Counted from the stretch's first letter, positions 30,971 through 42,783 are shown. The stretch is DNA of 64,000 bases from Muraenolepis orangiensis (GCA_027704905.1 CM050999.1:7117124-7181123); one strand, 5' to 3'. Numbers and translations: made by a program. Notes: generated by a model from the sequence alone, not told the origin.

Positions 30971-31129
30971 CAGTCTTAAAATACAATATAAAAATGTATG
31001 GTTATTTTACTAGATATGTGTACTTTAGATATGGTGCAATATATATACGGACAAAGTTTTGGGAATAAAACATACAAAATTTCAAAATATTTCCAACCTG
31101 ACTTTGAACCAATTCGGTAGAATGGCCCA

Positions 31130-32380
31130 TATACAGTATTTATGGTATACATATCTTTACACGTCTAATCCTCACAAGCTAGGGTGAGGGCTTGGATTTT
31201 GACCTTTGACCCCCAATGTGTCCGGAGAGTAACTCTTAGTTACGACAAAGCCGCACAACAAAAACAACAGGTCATGGTTTGTGGTGTTTGTCACTCCACA
31301 GCTCCCTCCTGTCTCCGTCTAATGACCCAGAGCCTCTGGAGAGGTCCTCTGGAGAGGTCCTCTTCAACCACAACACTGTCTACAGGGATCCCGACTGGCT
31401 GATTGGCCTCCAGGTGTCCGGTGGCCCCGGCCGGAGACCTCTCCTCGGCGGACACACTGCCTTGCATCATGTTGTTTACCAGGAAACCATGGTAACACTT
31501 ATATCCGACTTCATCACAAACCTCTTGCACCTGACTGCAATCAGTAAGTTATAATAGGTTGTTAATATGGCTTATTATATTATCAACAGGCTCTACAGTG
31601 CAATATTCAAACAACAACATAATATACTATATAATGATTGACTGATGATTGCTAAATACAAACATGCAAAAGCATTATACAGGAAACCTATTGATATGTT
31701 GTTGTAATCAGACCACAGATGATAAGCTGGGGCCCACCAGTAAACACTGGTGAAAGTATTAGCTCGAAAACAATCTCTGGTGATAAAATGGCACCATGGA
31801 CATATGTGACCTGGTTCATCGCCATATCAACAAAGAATCTGTATTTCTATCTGATATGTAGTTTGTTGTATGTGTGCACACTTTGGATTTGGAAAACCTC
31901 ACTAACAAAAAGACGAATAAGAATTAGAACCGTTTAAGTAAAATACTCTGAGTAATCTGAAATGTTTTGTGTTGTTATACATCTTGAATACAAGCACAGT
32001 ATAAATATATAAGCAAACAGATGTATTTATTACAAATTGTTCTAGGTCACATGACCTTGATATGACATCATTCATTGACATCAGTAGAGGAGATGTAGGA
32101 ATACTAGAAGCATGAACTTTGCTTTTCTTGTCCAACATGAACAGAATCTATCATCAGTGTGTTTTTTTTTCTGTGTATAACAAATACACACATTTGTTGG
32201 TAAATATATATATCACACTTCATTGTAGATGGTACAATGAACCATCTTACATTCCTTCTCGTCAAAATTATTCAATCTTCAATCAATCAAAAGTCTTCGT
32301 TGCCCTTGAAATAAATGTTTTGTTATTTTTTTTTATTCAGGTGCAGTTCTGGTGTCTGCCAAGAACCGTGTGCCGCCGCA
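31130..32380. other. Intergenic downstream of LIPT2; no recognised gene
   Basis: An open stretch at 31279-31554 with a small direct duplication (TCTGGAGAGGTCC twice, near 31335-31360) has GC-richer composition than its surroundings, but its translations on both strands match nothing I recognise. It could be LIPT2 3' UTR or chance. The rest is AT-rich. Confidence 0.35.
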
Positions 32381-32381
32381 C

Positions 32382-33571
32382 TCAGCCGGGCGGGAGCGGC
32401 TGCGTTCTGGTGGTTGTGACGTCACAACCGAAGTGTTCCGAGAAGGAGTCCAGCAGGCAGGGCAGCACCTCCTCCACGGTCACGGCTCTGCCCAGCTCCT
32501 CGCTCACGGACGTCACGCCTTTACCCACAATGCCGCAGGGCACGATGTGTTGGAACCACGACAGGTCTGTGCTGACGTTGAGGGCCAAGCCGTGCGATGT
32601 GATGTACCGTCCGCAGTGGATCCCTGGAGCGGAGAACACACAACACACATCAGATCAATCAGGAGTTCAAACCAGAGCCATAGTTCAAACCAGATTAATA
32701 GAGATACACAGCCCCGGTTAACACCCGGTTTAAACCAGATTAATAGAGATACACAGCCCCGGTTAACACCCGGTTTAAACCAGATTAATAGAGATACACA
32801 GCCCCGGTTAACACCCGGTTTAAACCAGATTAATAGAGATACACAGCCCCGGTTAACACCCGGTTTCTGACAGCTATGTAATTATTAGCTAATCACCATT
32901 GTAATTTAAGTTGATCCACAACTAGACTAGTGTGAGTGACAATGTGCGAGTAATATTAGCCTACTGTCAAATCAATGACTCTTTCATTGTATGTGATCAT
33001 CATTAGAAAACATGAATAGGCCTTTCATTGACAACAGACATTCAGAGTAGAATGAATCAGGATGGAGGATTTAATTGATAAATAAAATATTTAAAAAAAC
33101 TAAACTAAACTAAATACACAGATTTAAATGGCCAAATATGGGTAAAATGATATATGGACATATTGCAGTGACCCTATGTACAAGTAGTGCTAATTAGGAA
33201 AGATCTACACATATAAAAGGTGCAGTGTGATGTTAACATGTAACTAAATATATGTATTGATGCAATACAGTAGTTATACAGAACAGTCTGTGTTAGTTAG
33301 GGGTGTTTCGATCCATCGGCCACTGATCATTATCGGTCGATGACAACAAAAACGGCCGATCAGAAGAGCCGATCAGATGAAGCAAAAAAACATAGGAGAC
33401 TTCTCTCAGTGTGTGAAGCAGAGATGCCGGCAGCACTGCGGAAAGCTACCGGTAAATACAGATCGATCAATACGATCATATTGGGCTCCTAGATCATTTA
33501 TTTTATTTTGGGTGGGTATGATTGCTTAAAGATGTGTGCTTTATCTTGTTGTGCTGCTTCACATTGCCACG

Positions 33572-33660
<89 letters not shown>

Positions 33661-34740
33661 TATTAATCTGCTCGCTCACTGACGGTGCCATTTGATTGGT
33701 TGAGGAGCATCGTGTGAGACGATTATTGTGATATATACTATATGTCTGCAAAGCATTTCAGAATAGTTACTTGTATTGCTCTAAATAATAATTCAATATT
33801 TAATACTACACAATATATGGAACTTTAACTGGAAGATGTCCATAGCCCCCAACCACTATGTCATCGGAAATCGGTATGGCCGATTCTGCGAATCTGGTGG
33901 GATGGGTCACCCCCCACCCGGGTGGAATGGGTCACCCCCCACCCGGGTGGGATGGGTCACATCCCACCCGGGTGGGATGGGTCACCCCCCACCCTGGTGG
34001 GATGGGTCACATCCCACCCGGGTGGGATGGGTCACCCCCCACCCTGGTGGGATGGGTCACATCCCACCCGGGTGGGATGGGTCACCTCCCCGGGTGGGAT
34101 GGGTCACCCCCCACCCTGGTGGGATGGGTCACCTCCCCTGGTGGGATGGGTCACCTCCCCGGGTGGGATAGGTCTTGCCTTATGATGGTTGCGGCGTGTC
34201 TGGCCTGTTCTGACCCTGGCTGGTCCTACTCAGAGAGGGGGCAGAAATGAGGAAAAAACATGACGTCACGCTGGTTTGTTCTTACGTACCGATAGCGCAG
34301 ATCTTGTTGTCCCCGACCCACACCCCCGTCTCCGGGGAGGTGGTCGCCCCGATGCCCAGTTTAGCGCACAGCCCGATGACGGTGCGCTCCAGCTGACACA
34401 CGTACCGGCGCACACTCTTCCCGAAGCCCCGCAGGTCGAGCACCGGGTAGCAGACCAGCTGGCCCGGCCCGTGGAAAGTGATCAGTCCGCCCCGGTTCGT
34501 CCGGAAGAACTCGGCGCCCAGGAGGGCCAGTCTGCGCTCCTCCTCGGCGGGGTACGGAGCCTGGCGGATGCCGGTGGTGTAGACCGGCGGGTGTTCGCAC
34601 ACCAGCAGGGCGTCGGGCGCCGGGTGGCCCGGATCGCGGTCCCGATGTCGCCGGACGAAGTGCTGCTGCTCCCGGAGCGCCTGGGAGTACGAGATCCGCC
34701 CGAGCTGGACGAGCTGCACCGCGGCCCTGGCCTGCTGCAT
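32382..34740 (-). CDS. lipt2: Lipoyl(octanoyl) transferase 2, mitochondrial (LIPT2), 2 exons
   Basis: LipB-type octanoyltransferase: it moves octanoyl from mitochondrial acyl-carrier protein to the H protein of the glycine cleavage system, the first step of lipoate synthesis. Exons: 34740-34290 (451 bp, donor GTACGTAAG) and 32623-32382 (242 bp, acceptor CTCCAG, stop TGA), phase-consistent, 230 aa (human protein 231, from memory). The LipB signature RGGLITFHGPGQL spans 83-95. Lys146 in KICAIG and Cys180 in VPCGIVGKG match the catalytic pair of the family. LLVCEHPPVYTTG (45-57) is the substrate-side motif. The KICAIGIHC sequence is formed across the splice. The intron holds two minisatellites and a (GT)n tract. 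It is head to head with the RNF169-like gene, 1.3 kb apart. Confidence 0.93.
32684..32868. repeat. 45-bp minisatellite in LIPT2 intron, 4 units
   Basis: The unit contains AAACCAGATTAATAGAGATA then CACAGCCCCGGTTAACACCCGGTTT; four nearly perfect copies lie about 60 bp inside the intron from exon 2. Confidence 0.9.
33300..33480. repeat. Interspersed-repeat fragment, unclassified
   Basis: GTTTCGATCCATCGGCCACTG, ATTATCGGTCGATGAC and GGCCGATCAGAAGAGCCGAT form short inverted CGGCC/GATC motifs typical of small fish DNA-element ends. Limits are unclear. Confidence 0.3.
33578..33659. repeat. (GT)n microsatellite
   Basis: About 41 uninterrupted GT dinucleotides inside the LIPT2 intron. Confidence 0.95.
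33896..34172. repeat. 25-bp GC-rich minisatellite in LIPT2 intron
   Basis: About 11 units of GGTGGGATGGGTCACCCCCC plus ACCCG, with CATCCC and CTCCCC variants; all units share GGTGGGATGGGTCAC. It starts about 120 bp inside the intron from the exon 1 donor. GGG runs on the plus strand could fold as G-quadruplexes, and the C-rich half is partly self-complementary to the G-rich half. Confidence 0.9.
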
Positions 34741-34759
34741 GCCGGCCGGTCGGTCAGCC

Positions 34760-35150
34760 TTACCTTATGTCAGCTGAGTCAGCTGGTCCAACGCCAAACT
34801 TTAGACTCTCAAAGTCACTGTTGACGGGTTCTTATTCGTTATAGAATCAAATATATATATATATATATTGAAGTAATACTGAGTATTACCGCCACCTGCT
34901 GGCGGGAGTGTGTAAAGAACCTGTGAGTTTTATTTCCTAGATTCTATTGATTATCCTTGTTTTAATACCTACCGGTGAAAATACTGTGATATGCTTCACT
35001 ACCGAGTTTAACATATATCACATAGTGTTAACTCCGACTGGGGTATAACATAGGTTTAACCCACTGGGCCCTGGGGAGAACACCTACAATCCTCTTATTG
35101 TTTTCCTCTGTCTCACGTTCCTGTTGTGCTGGCCTTATATATATATATAC

Positions 35151-35190
<40 letters not shown>

Positions 35191-35891
35191 TACATCCAAA
35201 AAAATACATATATATATATATATATAGGTACATCAAATAAAATAGATTCAATACTTTTTCTTAGATGTAGGGGGCTACTGTTGTAAAACCAGTGACTTGT
35301 CGCCCCCTGACGACAAGTGACCACATCAACATCAACGACCGATTCATTTAAATTAAACTACTCAGTGAGGCCTTTGTGTCTTATTATAATGATAACAACA
35401 ATAACAATAATAATAATAATAATAATAATAACAGACTCAAGAACAGTTTCGACCCTAGAGCCAAAAGAGAATTGAACACTGTCAAACAATAACATTGACT
35501 GTGCTGAGTAACTGTATTGCATCAATACTACAATACCTAATAACATGTTTACATCTCACCGCACCTTTGTATGTATATATTTATAATTTGCACTACTTCT
35601 TCATAGGGCCACTGCAATATAACTATATATGCTTTTACTCATATTTGGCCATTTTAATCTGTTTATTCTGTTTAGTTGAAAATTGTTGTACATGTCAAAT
35701 AAGACCTATATCCAAAGTGAGTTTCAGACATGTGAAGACACGTTGGCGGTCTACAGCGCCCCCTACAGGCGGAGTTGTGACACACTTTTTGGACACATTT
35801 TTTAACTTTTGACCAGTCACAGGCGCTTCAAAGTAAAACAAATGAGCAAAAACAATAGGTATCCGCAGGTACTCTGTGCATACCTAACAAA

Positions 35892-35928
<37 letters not shown>

Positions 35929-36000
35929 TTAATAATAATAATAATAATAATCTAGTAAACCTATAATATTTATGAAGGTGTGGACGGGGTGCGCTCGGCT
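34760..36000. other. LIPT2-RNF169 intergenic region with simple repeats
   Basis: (TA)n tracts at 34850-34868 and 35138-35227, (AAT)n at 35400-35431 and 35886-35950. The divergent promoters must lie near 34741-34850 and 35960-36076. No TATA box is convincing among the AT repeats. Confidence 0.5.
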
Positions 36001-36076
36001 CGGTGTGGGGGACGTGCCGACGGGGGGCGGGGTTGTTTGTTTTCAAACTGGAGCGAGAAGGAAAAGAGCTGCGAAG

Positions 36077-39000
36077 ATGGCGGCCGCGGCGTCCGCCAAG
36101 CGTCCCGCTGAAGCGGAGGAGCTGTGCCCGGGCGGCGGCCCCTTGCTCCGGCTCAGATCCGCGTCCAACCCGCAGCCTCGGGCCCCCGGGAGGGTGGCGA
36201 AGTGCCCGGCGGGGTGCGGGGGGGACCTCCCCGGCGCGGGGGCCGTCGTCGCCCTGCCCTGCTGCGGACACTCCGCCTGCCTCCGCTGCTTCCAGCGGCC
36301 CCGCAGCTGTCCCCGCTGTAGCCGGCTGCGGGGCTCCAGGGGGCGGCCGGGAAGCGAGACGGGCCCGGCGGTGGAGCCGAACCCCCGGGACCAGTGCAAG
36401 AGGAGCTGTCCGGAGCGGTGCAGGGACAGACTCGACCGGAGGAACTGCGACTCCCGGAAAGGTTGGGTTCTAATTTGATCGGTTTAATTGGTTTGTTTAC
36501 TTGCATAAATAGAACATCCACAGGGATATGTGCTGTTTTAACTGTTCCTTATCACGAGTGAACGGTCCTAAACCTACTAACCTCCTCACCAACCCGTGGA
36601 GGTGAGTACAGTTTGATGTTTTCAAGTGACCGTCGGATCCATCAGTAGACCCTTCAGAACCAACCCGCCAAACACCACCCAGTCCCCCGCCCCACACCCC
36701 ATAGCCCGTACCCCGTAGCCCGTACCCCCACACCCTCCACCAGGTCTGGTCTGGTGTTGTTTATTAGTTGAGGGTTTAGTTGGACATTAAACCCGTCGTG
36801 TCCCACTAGTTGTTGAACTTGTCCGGACTTGTTTTCCACAACTCAATGTCGTTATCAGGGCTCTTCTGGACGATGCCGTAGAGCTGCTCTCAAACCGTTT
36901 CGATCAAAATTGTTTACAGTAATTTAACCGTGAAATTAACTAACTCTATTATTGTTTCGTTTATATACTAAAAGCAACGAGTCAGCACATCTGGACAAGT
37001 GGGTACGAAATATCCAGACTCAAAATGTTAACTTAAATATGTTATGTGGTTGAATGTATGGTGGACTTCTGGTTAATGGTATCGTAGGTTGATGGTATGG
37101 TGTTCTAACTAAAGGCATGGTTATGGTGTGGTGTTCTAGCTGACTGTATGGTTATGGTGTGGTGTTCCAGCTGTTGTGTTTCCTCTTCTCTTCAGACAGC
37201 TCTGTCCCGATGCCCCAGAGTTCGTGGTGTGGAGGGGTGTTCTCCGACCAGCTATCCAAGGTCAAGGTGAGTCTGACAGGAGGTCAGCTGGTCCCGAGAT
37301 GAATAGAAACCACCAATCTAGTGTCCCCAAATCATTCTGTTCTGAACCTCTGGACTATGTCCATGTGAGTGGCTACTGCCACTGGTTGGTTAGATATTTT
37401 CGTTAACGAAACGGTGTGAAGGTATAGGTGAACCTAAAGACCACTTTGACCACTGAGGCAGCATGTACAGCGTCCAAAACACAACCTAAACCTCACCTAA
37501 CCATGACCAGACATGTCACGCCTCCAAAACACCTGGGCTCAAAGTCTCTTCACTGGCTCGCTGTAGATTTACAGGATTCAGTTCTAAATCCTCCCCATCC
37601 CGTTCAGAGCTCTTCACAGTCAGGCCCCCTGCTTACGCTGACCTGCTTCGCTCCCTCTTCTCAGCACGCTCGTTCGGGTCAAATGATCTCAGCCAACTAT
37701 TTGTCCCACGTACCCGCTTCTAAACCTGTGGGGACCGAGCCTTTTAAGGCAGTATCACCCAAGCTATGGACAGCTGTCCCCATACACCTGAGGTTTGCTG
37801 AATCAGTTGACCATTTCAAAAGGCCGCTAAAGACGTACCTGTGTGGACAGGTACAGGTTGGGTAACTCTGTTTTACAGTCTTCTTTTGTGTGTTTTTTTT
37901 GTGTTTGTCTATTGTTGAACCACGTCTTCTACTGTGTATTGTGTCCACCTGTTCTGCCCTGTGAATTATTACCTTTTCTGTACAGCACTTTGTGACTTTT
38001 ATCTGGGAAAAGTGCCCTATAAATACATTTGACTGACTTATTTACTTACCCATACTGTATATCCCAGACTAAACTATGACTTAAAGTTAAGTCGTGTTCC
38101 AATCTGTCGATACATAGTTATACACTTGGTTGATTAACCTTTAAGCCGCTGACCTCGAGAACTTAGGCTCTGGTGACTTCCTGTTTGTGTGTTCCAGGTG
38201 AAGACGGTTCTCTCGGACTCGGAGAACGAGGAGCCAGTCGGGAAGCGGACGAGGAACGTCTTGGGAACGTTCAGGAAATGCAAAACACCGTCAGCCTTCA
38301 GAGAGTATGATGGTTCTTCTGTCATCGGATAAAATCCTATTTATGTATAGTAGAACATGTATAAAATAATATTTATATATAGTTTATATATATATATAGT
38401 GGTAGAACACATGAGAGAGAGAGAGAATTGATATATAGTAGTAGAACACATCATACACATCGATATTTATATAGTAGAACACATTGGATAAAATAATATG
38501 TATTTATATAAATATATAGTGGATAACATGTTTAGACTGCTAGATGGTAGATCACACTGCACTTTTGTATGCAAATACATTTCTAATTTGCACTAATATG
38601 TGTGTATATACAGTTTTTGTATGGATATAATTTAACCAGTTTATTTTGTTTACCGTAGTTTTTTAAATGATGATTTCTATTTTCAAATTGTTGCTTGTAA
38701 GAGTGTCTTTAGGATTGCTAGACACTTTCATTGTACATGTTTATACTGTAGGTAACTAGATACAATGTTTTTACTGCTAGGTAACATGTGTATACTGCTA
38801 GGTAAGATGTTTATACTGCTAGGCAATTTGTGTAGTCTGCGAGGCAACATGTTTATACTGACATGGTGATCCACAGCGCCTCCCAGAGGAGCCAGAGCTG
38901 TACTGCGTCGGTGGAGGGAGGAGGGAAGCGAAGGTTCCTCCCCCAGACGTCCATGGTGAACGTAGTAAGTAAAGTCTGACGTTTTCACTACCAGCAGCTT

Positions 39001-40214
39001 CTCCTAATGGTTGTACAGGGCAGCTCCTGGTAGAACCAGTAGCAGACTGTGTTTGTACTGGCAGCTAGTAGTTGCAGCAGCAGCAGCGGCGGCGGCAGCA
39101 GTAGCAGTAGTAGTAGAAGTAGTAGTAGTAGTATTACTAGTAGTAGTTGTAGTAAGGTTTGTTTATAAGGTATATGGGGTTGTTGTGCTTGCAGGCCGGG
39201 GCGAGACACAGCTTCGCTGCAGGCATCCTGTTGTCCTCAGAGAACAGCCCTGTGGTCTCCCTTCCCATCAGCACCGACCGCAGGCTGGCCTGGCGTGGCC
39301 TGATGATATCATTCCCTCCCCCCGCCCGCCCAGAGCGCTCCGTCAGCCCGGAGAGCAACGACAGCATCTCCGAGGAGCTGAATCACTTCAAGCCCATCGT
39401 CTGCTCCCCCTGCACCCCCCCCGGACGGCTGGCCGACGGACGCCTCCTGGAGCCCACCGTCGTCAAGTCCACGCCCAGGAACCTGCTGCGTGGCCTGCAG
39501 AGTCCCACCAGCTACCAGGCCAGCCCCGCCGTGCTGCTCAAGTGGCGGCAGATAGAGCTGGACCGCCAGAGCCTCAAGGTGACCTCCAAGGCCACGCTGA
39601 CAGGCAGCCCGCTCTGCCCGGAGCTCCAGGCGGGGGCCGGGGAGGAGGAGCAGCCAACCGCCAGGACGCGACCCTCCGCCGAGGGAGCGTTCACGCTCCG
39701 CACGCGGCGGCGGGTGTTTGGGCCGGCGGGAGAACCAGACGGTACCCAGAAGGCGGTCGCGACTGTCTGCATTCCCGCCCGCCGATACTACGGTGAGGGA
39801 TTCGTTGCGCCGGATGCGGCTCACTGCAGCGGTTCCTTGTCGGGTCCCTCCAACGGCAGAACCCTGGGGACGCCCCTCGCCAAAGAGCCGCCGGTGGCCA
39901 AGACGCAGCACCATCCTACCTCAAGGAAAGGCAAACACAGTCAGAAAACCAAACATCTGGAGAACCAGAAGCAGGCGGACGTGAAAAGGGCCAGAGCCCT
40001 GCTGCAGCCGTCTCCCGGAACCCCCTTCCCCAGGGTCTCCCGAGACCTGAAGGACCGGGTGCTGGCACTGAAGCGCCACACTCCGCTGGACTCTGAGAAC
40101 CAGCCGGTGGGAAAGACTCGGGCCCCGCGGTACCTGCTGCGGTCCGGAGTGGTGAAGCAGAGCCAGAAGCGCCAAAGCCCCCGGAAACCTAAACGTCCCT
40201 CGAGAAAGTATTAG
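36077..40214 (+). CDS. rnf169: RING-type E3 ubiquitin ligase, RNF169-like, 5 exons (556 aa)
   Basis: Probable RNF169, a nuclear RING protein that binds ubiquitylated chromatin at DNA breaks and competes with 53BP1 and BRCA1 recruitment (family knowledge). Exons 36077-36461, 37196-37266, 38198-38304, 38877-38964, 39195-40214; all GT-AG and phases agree. A small RING-like cluster lies at 43-81 (C43, C47, C63, H65, C68, C71, C78, C81). The middle has an acidic LSDSENEEP run. The long last exon is Ser/Pro/Arg-rich with basic C-terminal blocks (RYLLRSGVVKQSQKR, PRKPKRPSRKY) like the LR-motif ends of RNF168/RNF169. It is shorter than human RNF169 (708 aa, from memory). Identity rests mostly on the RING, tail style and position between LIPT2 and SPCS2; RNF168 is the alternative. 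Confidence 0.72.
37430..38040 (+). mobile_element. Degenerate LINE 3' end in RNF169 intron 2
   Basis: The plus strand keeps the conserved ending of a LINE ORF in pieces: LGSKSLHWLAV, AVSPKLWTAVPIHLRFAESV and DHFKRPLKTYL. A 3' UTR follows with AAAAGTGCCCTATAAATACA and the tail TTTGACTGACTTA. Several frame breaks make it inactive. Confidence 0.65.
39077..39153. repeat. (AGC/AGT)n trinucleotide tract in RNF169 intron 4
   Basis: GCAGCAGCAGCAGCGGCGGC grades into repeated AGTAGT units and ends about 40 bp before the last exon. It is intronic by the splice model, though open in one frame. Confidence 0.8.
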
Positions 40215-40819
40215 TGCTCTGCCGCTAACTCTTACGATGCAGAGTCTGCTGCATCTGAAGACAACTGAGGACGACCAGCAGCTAGGGACTTATGATCATG
40301 ATGCTTCCCCACAGACCCTTAACAGGAACAGGCTTTGAGCTTGTGTGCCATCATTAGTGTGAACAGTGGTAGCAAAAGTACGTCAGAAGGTGGCTGTGGC
40401 TAACTCAACTAGCATAGTCGGACAGTATATACGGCCTAGTGTAGCCTAGCCAAACCGGTCCCTGCTTAGTCAACATAGGTAAGCATATGCCAGCTTCGCC
40501 TAGCATAGCCAAACCAGACTCTGTATAGTATAACCTAGCATTGCCAATCAAGTCGTATGTTGGGTTTGAATTGGTCCACTTGTGCCCTATATAAATGCAC
40601 TATTTTGAGCATCACCACTCACTTGTTCTCTCATTCCCTAATCTCTATATAATGAACATCTCAATTGGAAAAGTCTTCTTTTATGGTGCATTATGGGTAC
40701 TAAGTAGTACTTACCCCGTCACAGGCGGCCATGGATCGGCAACAGGCGGCCCGCCAGCAATAATATTTGGCCCAGAAGATTATTTTATTACAATATCGGA
40801 TCGACAGTCGCACATAAAT

Positions 40820-40942
40820 GGTAAATGGACATTTATATAGCACCTCGACAGCTTTTGCTAGGAGGAGGTGGCGGGGATCGAACCAGCAACCTTCCGGTTG
40901 TGAGGCGACCGCTCTACCTCCTGAGCTATACTGCCGCCCCCC
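40820..40942 (-). mobile_element. tRNA-derived SINE (copy 4, internally deleted)
   Basis: Minus strand GGCGGCAGTATAGCTCAGGA, GGTAGAGCGG, CACAACCGGAAGGTTG and GGTTCGATCCCC give a complete tRNA-like head (40849-40940); the body is deleted and the head joins directly to the CATTTACCATTT tail. Confidence 0.8.
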
Positions 40943-41224
40943 CCCCCCCCTCCCCCCCTATAAAAAAAAAAGTTTCAGCCTGATGCATTTTAATTATGTC
41001 TTCATGGCTTATAACTAAGCATCAAAGATGGATATGTAAAGAAGTTAATCAGCCATTATAAATATATTATTAAAATGCCGTTGCATTTTATTTATATAAA
41101 GGGGGTTACTGCGAAGTTTTATCCAAGGGGTGCCTGGGCTGAAAAAGGTTGAAGACCCATGCCTTAAATAGTTGACGATAGTGTCCACTATGTAGGGAAT
41201 AGGGAAGGAGGGCACAAGTGAACC

Positions 41225-41620
41225 AATCGAACATGGTGCCAGACCAGCCTAGCCAGACTCAGCCTAGCCTAGCCAGACCCAGCTTAGCATAGCCAGACCC
41301 AGCCTAGCCAGACCCAGTTTAGCAAAGCCAGACCCAGCCTAGTCTAGCCAAAGCCAGCTTAGCATAGCCAAAGCCAGCCCAGCCTAGCCAAACCCAGCTT
41401 AGCATAGCAAAAGCCTGCCTAGCCAGACCCAGCTTAGCATAGCCAGACCCAGCGTAGCCCAGCCAAGCCAGACCTGATGTAGCCTAGCCAGACTCAGCAT
41501 ATCGTAGCCAGACCAGACGTAGCCTAGTCAGACCCAGCATATCGTAGCCAGACCTGACATAGCCAACCAGATCCAGCGTAGCCCGGCCTAGCTAGACTTG
41601 ACGTAGCCTAGCCAGCCTGT
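41225..41620. repeat. Degenerate 20-bp tandem repeat (TAGCCAGACCCAGC)
   Basis: Variants of TAGCCAGACCCAGCCTAGCA recur irregularly about 18 times. A weaker patch of similar words (CTAGCATAGCCAAACCAG) lies at 40440-40550. Confidence 0.75.
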
Positions 41621-42057
41621 CTCTGAGGAGCTGTAAAATGTTGGTCTACTGTCTGCTACGCTATGCTACCTGACATTCAGCATATGTCATCAGTATTGTA
41701 TACACTGGTATACAGTATTTACTAATGGACACACACCTGGCAAATACGTTATTTATTGGTCTACAAATCAACATGTGATTGATCAACATTGTTCTTAATG
41801 AAACAGAATTGTTTGTTAAATGTTTTGATAAATCTGTAAACTTTAGCAATAGGAGGAATGAGGAGAAAAGGGCTATTTTTTACTGTATAGGCTAATCTCG
41901 TTGTTTTGAGTTATTGTTGAACTGTGTTCTTAAATTGATGCCAAACTAGCTTGAACCTTGACATTTTTCTTATGCAAAATCTATCAAGAATGTAGAAACA
42001 CAGATTGTGTGATACAATAATACTAATTCTGGCACAATACTATCTGCACAGCGCTCT

Positions 42058-42240
42058 TTATATATAGATATAGATATAGATATAGATATAGATATATCTA
42101 GATATATAGATATATCTAGATATATAGATATATATATCTATATATATATATATCTATATATATATAGATATATATATATCTATATATATATCTAGATATA
42201 TCTATATATATAGATATATCTATATATCTATATATATATC
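42058..42240. repeat. (ATAGAT)n / ATATCT palindromic simple repeat
   Basis: TATAGATATAGATATAGATA grades into alternating AGATATATCT units, able to fold into long AT hairpins. Confidence 0.9.
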
Positions 42241-42675
42241 CTGACTGTACAATAAATAAGTGCTGTATTATAAATATGAGCTACCTTTTGAGTTATGATC
42301 CTGTTGGGAATACTGACGGTGACATATTAAAACACTGTTTATGTCCAAAGTACACACAATATGCAATACATCATATATTAAGATAACACTTTAGTATCCT
42401 GTAATACAAATAAAATGTGCAATAAATGTATCGTGAATATGATCATTTCTATTAGAGTCCCTAATCTATTGGAGATGTATGATATGTGTGATATATGGCA
42501 CCTTAGTCTGCAAAAGTGTTAAGTTAATGATTCAATTTAATCAACATTATTGGGAGTTGACGTTGATAGCACGCGGGAGTACGTCGTGACGTGTGTGACA
42601 CGTTGCCTAGGCGGCGGTGACGACGTCGACCAGGTTTAATTCGGTTGGTCGTGCAGAGTGCCGGTGCCGTGCCGT

Positions 42676-42783
42676 CCAATCACGGCCCTGTGTTCAGAAC
42701 GCAGTGTAGGCCAATCAGTGCGCGCGCGTCTCCATTCCTACCGTCCAATCGGAGCCCTCCAATCGAGGGTTGCGTCGTCCAAT
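42676..42783 (+). promoter_or_regulatory. SPCS2 promoter: five CCAAT boxes
   Basis: CCAAT occurs five times in forward orientation at 42676, 42711, 42745, 42759 and 42779 (contexts CCAATCA or CCAATCG), within 108 bp and ending 44 bp before the ATG at 42827. The region is GC-rich with CpG. Such arrays are bound by NF-Y. No TATA box is seen, as expected of a housekeeping promoter. Confidence 0.75.

Larger units (their letters stand above)
26303..31129. mobile_element. Decayed DNA transposon with 29-bp TIRs, split by Rex3
   Basis: Inverted termini lie at 26303-26331 and 31101-31129, 27 of 29 bases matching; they share the core CATTCTACCGAATT and GTTCAAAGT. TATA stands at both outer edges and may be a TA or TATA target duplication. 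Without the inserted retrotransposon (27617-30982) the element is about 1.46 kb. It holds about ten copies of GTCACTACCGAAAC on both strands, a motif whose CTACCGAA core also occurs in the termini. No transposase is recognisable, so I do not assign a superfamily. Confidence 0.7.
40215..42540. other. RNF169 3' UTR and intergenic repeats
   Basis: No coding gene is seen. It contains a repeat fragment shared with 5485-5620 (40735-40815), a SINE (40820-40942), a TAGCC-based tandem region (41225-41620) and an ATATCT simple repeat (42058-42240). I see no remnant of XRRA1, which lies here in human. Confidence 0.5.

Noticed and set aside
31279..31554. Open frame of about 90 codons downstream of LIPT2 (both strands open)
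   Set aside because: No recognisable family, no splice context, and it contains a small internal duplication. KCNE3, the human neighbour, was considered but its sequence features are absent.
33836..34250. Open frames with GWVTPHPGGMGH repeats
   Set aside because: Translation of the 25-bp intronic minisatellite; it lies inside the LIPT2 intron and has no independent coding evidence.
39011..39796. Alternative frame over RNF169 exon 5 and the AGC/AGT tract
   Set aside because: The other frame continues to the natural stop at 40214, fits the splice phases and has a basic, Ser/Pro-rich protein; this one is a GC-driven shadow.
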